Assembly: GCA_001695595.3 (NCBI GenBank)
Contig: MBPM02000057.1
Coordinates: forward strand, 1-64,000
Direction of reading: 5' to 3'
DNA: 64,000 nucleotides
Source: Plasmopara viticola
Taxonomy: Eukaryota > Oomycota > Peronosporomycetes > Peronosporales > Peronosporaceae
Positions 58,101-64,000 of this stretch are shown piece after piece. Every line of letters begins with the position of its first letter. The first letter of the stretch is position 1. Below the pieces are notes generated by a model, which was given only the letters and a program-made list of their open reading frames with translations, did no database searches and was not told the origin of the DNA. The translations under genes were made by a program, and so were the position numbers.

Positions 58101-59777
58101 AGTGCGAGATGGTAAATATATAACGACCAAAGGTTTGCATTTCGCCGAAAAATCCACTACTTTGATACAGACGAAGTCACCGTGGACAGACTAACGATTG
58201 CGAAGTCTTTGTCGTGATTATTGGAATGTGCTAAGAGCACTGTAAGGAGCTTAAATACGCACGGCTTATTTTTTTCTGATCGAGTTGTCATACGCGCTCA
58301 GCTGTCATAGCCGTGCATGCACTCAAGACACATTGTTAGGCTTGCGATAAGACCATTAAGGTCAAGCCGACTATTAAATTGAAAAATCTTATCGCAACAT
58401 TTTTCTGCTAAGATTGACAAAATGCACACACAGGTCCTAAGTTTGAAACCAACTTTAGTAAGGTGAGAGGATCACAGCGTCCATGACCATCTTAAAAGCG
58501 TCCATAGGGCAGGTCATTAAATCAATATATGTCTGAGTTAGCGACCTCGGGAGCAGTATCGAACAAATGTCATGTGTATATGTCATCATTTTTAAAGTTA
58601 CTGCGAATCCGTGTGAATATGGATGCAAATGCAAGCAGCCAATGAGCGAACTCAAAAGTAGCAGGGGGCGCAAATCGGGCCGCAATGAGAGATGTTGGTT
58701 TTTCTCAGGAACTGAGGGTCCAAAGTCGACATTGGATTCATCGTTTTGCTTAGTGAAGCCATCATCTAGACGATCTATACGGTATTATTCTACAGCAACC
58801 CGTTGTGACGCTAATTTAAGCCACCGAAGCCCGCGCGCTAGGACTATGTTGTCTTAAGTGCGGTATGCTGGTAGCTATCCGACCTATTTGGGGAACTCGT
58901 TTCGTACCCCTTATTACACTATGTGTCTTTTTAGGTCCGTGGGGCGTCGAGCTTACCCAAGTGTAACACACCTATCTATCTGCAGGTTCGGAGAACAGTC
59001 ACAGTTTCTGATGCAGCTGCTCGTCCGCTTGAGCGACCAATCTCCGGCTGTCTCAGTTAAGGTTATGTGAGCACCGAGCGAGATGCCTCCAGGGTTCGGG
59101 TCGAGTGGCTAATCACTCAGAGCACAGCACCGGATCCAAATATAGTCGATTGGTGTAACAAAATCCCATACACACGCAAAGTTCAGCGCGAATAACGTCC
59201 GTCGTTTCTGCTCGGTCTCTACGGTACCACTTCGCGTGAGGTCATGTAGAACATTTGAAGTCGCACAGGATGATCACCAGACCCTCATGGTGATATATTG
59301 TCCAAGTGCAGATGTTTTACGAAAGATAGTGATCGTTTAATGTTTCTTTCGTTAAAATACACTTAGAAATGTGGTACGCTGGAGATGGTGTACCAGGGCG
59401 ACAAGACACTATTAGTCGGTTCAGGGCTGACTTTTCTCGATGACCGCCTACTTAGTCGTTCATCTTTTTACAAGATAACCCGATACTATCACATGACATA
59501 CTGAAATGAATATCAAGTACTGTGATAATGCTCACTAGATCATGTGGACTTTTGAAAATTTGGAAGACAGAGTAATCGTGACTATTTTGCTGCATTCAGC
59601 GGAGGCTTTGGCAGGTATGAGTAATTCAAGGCTCACGAATACGCCACAAATCTATCTGCGGATATTAAATAACGTCCAATTCGGCTACTCAAGGTTCTCC
59701 AGGCAATCAATCTTTTAAAATCGAAGAATGGAAAAAGGGCAGATGGTACAATGTATTTGTTAGTTGGTAGACAATCG

Positions 59778-59840
59778 TACATCGACGACATTGTCCGAAA
59801 ACAATGTCGTCGATGTATATTGTTCACCAAAGTGAACAAT
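59778..59840. repeat. Two adjacent perfect hairpins (17-bp and 9-bp stems)
   Basis: TACATCGACGACATTGT at 59778-59794 pairs with 59801-59817 over a 6-nt loop (CCGAAA). ATTGTTCAC at 59819-59827 pairs with GTGAACAAT at 59832-59840 over CAAA. An ACAAT at 59771 could extend the first stem with ATTGT at 59819. Confidence 0.85.
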
Positions 59841-62800
59841 TTATTGTGCAAAAACGTAGATCGCGTAATCAAAGATGTAAAGTAGTGGAATCTACCAATC
59901 TTTGCAGTAGGTTTACTACCGAAGATGCCACAAATCAAAATAGTCTTTGGCAGCAAAGTGATTGCATGACGCAACAGCAAAAATTTCTGGTGCAGTAGCA
60001 GTAGTGCTAGAAAAAATTTGACGATCCATTATTGAATATCTGCACCACCTCTATGTTGCGACCATAAAAGCTAGGACACGTGCTAAGTGAAGACCTCCTA
60101 AGCAATGCCATGAGCATGTAGGCCGTTTGTCGATACATTAAATAATTAAGCCCCACCCGATCAGCTGATTTTACTCTAACTACGATAGCCGGATTAAATG
60201 ACGGGGGCAATCAGAGCAAGATAGAGTGTGCACAATCGACATCTTTAGGTCAAACAGGTATTGCCTTAGAAAAGCGATGTGGCTGACTTAATCTGTACTG
60301 TCCCGGAGGGCAAGCATTAATATAAAGTCGTGAAATCCAATCAAAAGTAAGAGTGACTTTGACCGTAGCAAATCAAACTTTAAAGTAAAGTGCACAAGAA
60401 TCTTAAAGCGATGGAGAAGCGGTTCCTTTTATAAGCAAGCAAATTGCTTCATCACAAATCAAGACTTCCCAGTAAAGAGTAATACCATGATTTACAATCC
60501 GAAAACATGTTCAGTGTTAAAATTGCGGCTGACACCGCCATGGCAGTTCTTACTGCTGGATGCAGCACTGAACCAATTAATCGATTGATATTTGCGTGTT
60601 TGTGTATTAGAAATGCAATGAGATCTATGGTTATAGCAAATGCTAGATAAGGCAGTCCTACCGCCTCATCATGATCTATGCAACCAAGGGGAAAACATTT
60701 CAGTGAGGAGATACCCATTCGGAAGACTATACGAGCCAAGCTTTTCAAGATCTGCATTTTTGATCAATAAAAACAGTAAAAAGAAGATCCGAGCTTATCA
60801 ATATTGCGTATTTTTCATAAGAGTCAAAACGCTATCTACAAACGTTAATGACTCTGCCCAGACTAAAACCATTTGACGATAGACTTGCCACCGGACGAAA
60901 TGCGTGCAAAGTGAAAGGAGTGTAATGATCAAGTAGACAAAAAAATGTACGTAGATCATTAAACGCTCGAACTCTTGCTGATTTGAACGTTGCTTTGCTT
61001 GTAAGGACAAGTTCTTTTGATTGTTCGTGTTACAAAAGGAGTATGTTGATATCAAAGAAATGTACATGAGGTGAGTGGGTAGAAGAAGAAAACCATTTGG
61101 TTAGAGACTTAATTTTAATTGGTAGAGCATGACGCGGTTATGAACTTACTGGTTCCGGTACGAGTTTGTTGAATCTAGCCTATTCGTCGATATGTTTACT
61201 CGACACGACCCAAATTTAGTCCAGATAGCGAGTCGACGCATGATTTGAAAGCTCAATTTGCAATGTAAGAGCACCAATCAGTCTGCCATTGTGCGCATGC
61301 AATTGATGCGATTCTTTCTAAGCAATCCCACTTTTTTATTCACATGTCAATACTTAAAATTACACGAGATAAATTTATACGGAAGGTTTCAGATAAAAGG
61401 CTGCGTATCAAATCGGGCTTAATTAATGTAACGAAATAAAGTGATAGATGCGTCCGCAATCAGACGATAAAATATGCTGAAAGCGAATTTAACCGCTTTA
61501 ATGGTGAGGCAGTTTGGTCCAGAAAAGCTGTCCACCATTTCAATCTACACATCTTATTGGTCGATCATAACGTCGCTAATGCAGGCTCAAATACGCCAGT
61601 TCTATTCACCATTTCTACGCTCCAAACAAAGAACTGAGTTCAAGTGTGAAGAAGAAGGATGCCTCGGTATTCCTGCTAATTGTGAATTTTGCTGCTCACT
61701 TGCTTTACTCAAGGGAAAACCCAACAAGTGGACATAATGTGGCTGATTCAATTACCCTGATTGCAAAGCTGATGGAGCCACGAGGCCAAATTGGATTTTT
61801 TTTGGTGATTGGCGGTTGTGAGAGCACCAAACCAAGGACGGAACTATGGGAGACTATTTATCAGGTAGCATCCTGCGAATAACATCTAAGCCTCTGATAC
61901 CTCAAGCAAGCAAGTATGACAGTAAATTATGTCGCGTTAGATTTCGCAAGGAACTGAAACCGATACATTTCGGTGTATCATTCCGCAATTTTCGTGGTAA
62001 AGCGGTCGTTGAAGTACTTGTGTGACGTTGCAATGATTATGTGCTTCCTTTTTGACATTTGGCAATTTGGGACCTAGGAATTTGCCCGAATCATAGTGAG
62101 CATCACAGTCTGCTTCCAGAGTTTGATCTGCAAGCCTATATAAGCAAAAATGTAAATTCATTCGCTGTGGTTCCAGTCTAGTAATGGGGCGGATGCATTG
62201 CAGACGAAATGTAAGGCTTTCAGCTAGCCGCGCTTCAGCAACCTACGGTACATCGGCTGAAAGATTGTCCGATGCATTAGCATGTATATAGTGAGCTTAA
62301 GCACCGACAAATATGGGAGTGCAACTTTACAACAACTTGAAAGAATACCGCTGACCTTGGAGGCGTTTTCTTTAGATCGAATTTGCGCTGACAAACTACT
62401 TCGGCAACGAGTCCAAAGGATAGCGACCTGCTCGTACACATAGTTGTGGCAGCCAAACCGAAACATTTCTTGTAGATTCCTTGGAAGCACTTCAAAAGGA
62501 TGTAGTACAGTAGAGCTGACTCGAGAAATTTTTAGTTCGAATATATTGAAGTGTGGATAGTGAAAAAGTAAATGAGGAGGCTCAGTGCGGATGCGATCGT
62601 GAGATTGCAAGCGATTGCAAGGTTGACGTGGACGAGCTGTTTTGTACTCTGCGCAAGTGAAAAAAAAAGCGAGCTGGACCTGATCGGTACGCAAAAATTA
62701 CACCAAAAGCTCCTGCAATACGATAATACAACTTTGAAGGAAGGACATGAACAATCTGGTCGGACATACCAGCTTATTTTTGCTGGTGCGGCCTATTTGG

Positions 62801-62930
62801 GCTTACTCAGACTGCTTCGGAAACACCATACGATTTGTAAGCAGGTCAGTCACAACCACAAAATTTATCAGCCACGTCCACGAAATTAGTCATGTCGTCA
62901 CGATAGTGACAGCATTGACGCCGCTGAACG

Positions 62931-62981
62931 TGCTCGCCATGCGTAATGGTGCCAATGATGTGGCATTACGCACAGCGAGCA
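62931..62981. repeat. Imperfect 18-bp inverted repeat
   Basis: TGCTCGCCATGCGTAATG at 62931-62948 pairs with CATTACGCACAGCGAGCA at 62964-62981, with two mismatches and a 15-nt loop. Confidence 0.7.
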
Positions 62982-64000
62982 CATTTCGATAGATATTTGG
63001 TGGTCCCTGCTTCGAGCTCGATCATGTTTGTTGACGAGCTTTCAGTACAGTGAGTGCGGCTAGTAATCGAACTATAACAGTAAGCTAAATAGTTGACACA
63101 TGGTTGCCCAACGATCCCGCGTAAGCAACAAAAACTTGCGGGGTCGCAATAAAACTTTGCCCAAATAATATCATGTCAAGAATAATTGGAGAAAATAGAA
63201 TAGCAGATAAATATGGTTTCGTAACGATTTAGATTGAGTATTTTTTGTGTTGTAACAGTCATTTTCACTTGAGCAGAAGATAGATGCCAAGTCCAAGTAC
63301 ACGCCGCTACCGATCAATTGATGGTGCGTGGTGTACTACGTGCTCACTCAAGTGTGCTAAAAATAGCAACATTGAGACTTACAGTCACATACTCCATCAT
63401 TTTCTTAATAGAAGAAGCTAACCTATGACAGCACACCACTGCACTTAAACTCTGATACACTTTTAGATGTCGATACACCCAGTTCAATTCATAATACAGT
63501 CCACAGTCATCTTCTTCTTAGTATTCGAGTGCTTGCAATTTCTTACTTCCCTTATCATATCGGAAATACTAGAAAATTTGCAAGACATTAGTCACTACCA
63601 CACATACCAGTCATACCCTTAAAATATCAATCCCGTCTATGAAAAAGCTGTTGCTATAAGGTTTCTGATTTGAGACTTGTATCGTTGAGAAATCAGCTAC
63701 TTTGTCTCTGCAAGAAGTAGGCCGGTAATAAATACCAGGGTAAGGGATGTAATTGCGTCCGCCCAAGAAAATCTAAAGAATTTATCAAATTAAAACAAAA
63801 AGGGAAGCGGTTCGTAAAGGGGATGGAGTATTGTTAAGAGCTGAACACCTACTTTTGTATGGTAAGTTTGGTATTGTTAACATTAATATCGGACCTATTT
63901 TAGGCTTATATGGCATGTGTCGTCGTACATTATCGACCTTTTAAGACGATGTCGAAGCAGATAGAAAAACTGTGGGGCGTCATGGTTTTTCTTAGCCCAT

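Larger units (their letters stand above)
55195..64000. other. Gene-poor AT-rich region to the window end
   Basis: No recognisable gene. The longest frames are on the minus strand (56246-56677, 62224-62694). They lack known motifs and conserved-looking composition. Hairpins at 59778-59840 and 62931-62981 are the only clear structures. Similarity to transposons was looked for and not found by eye. Confidence 0.45.

Noticed and set aside
62224..62694. 156-codon minus-strand frame
   Set aside because: No motif and frequent rare codons; treated as chance.

Overview
The window is nuclear DNA of an oomycete, most likely Peronosporales (Phytophthora or a downy mildew). The evidence is the set of compact genes with short GT-AG introns (52-151 bp), the broken Ty3/gypsy pol fragments whose protein motifs match Phytophthora-type elements, and a restriction-endonuclease-like (Uma2-like) protein family known from Phytophthora. 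Assignment below order level is not possible by eye.

The layout is three gene islands separated by AT-rich deserts full of decayed transposon sequence. Island 1 (1-1236) has the 5' end of a PP1 phosphatase catalytic subunit (minus strand, cut by the window edge) and, divergently, a small possibly mitochondrial protein. Desert 1 (1.2-24.9 kb) holds a short retroposon with its own target-site duplication (5723-6069), three broken Ty3/gypsy pol copies (A 9.96-10.93 kb, plus; C 14.7-15.3 kb, minus; B 19.56-21.12 kb, plus) and a strongly diverged tandem array (about 22.45-24.75 kb).

Island 2 (24.9-30.3 kb) carries a CacyBP/SIP homologue in four exons, a short coiled-coil protein resembling the FLASH N-terminus, a multi-exon heat-shock-factor-type transcription factor (minus) and a small uncharacterised two-exon gene. 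Desert 2 (30.3-39.3 kb) holds gypsy fragments E (minus, 35.3 kb) and D (plus, 37.8-38.3 kb) and two short tandem duplications.

Island 3 (39.3-52.6 kb) is the richest. It has two uncharacterised genes only 71 bp apart (the second with RRM-like folds), a bZIP factor with an altered basic region (minus), a frameshifted Uma2-like gene, a 1307-residue NRPS-like enzyme with the domain order thioesterase - adenylation - carrier - reductase, and a mitochondrial biotin-dependent carboxylase alpha subunit (methylcrotonyl-CoA carboxylase type). Desert 3 (52.6-64 kb) has no recognisable gene. It contains a second copy of the short retroposon with a different target-site duplication, a diverged direct duplication and several snap-back hairpins.

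The most interesting items are the NRPS-like enzyme, which has both an N-terminal thioesterase and a C-terminal reductase and lacks the usual A4 aspartate; the paired short retroposons with clean target-site duplications; the bZIP factor with Ile in place of the invariant Asn; and a recurring class of long near-perfect hairpins. One hairpin is followed by a duplicated arm, which suggests template switching.
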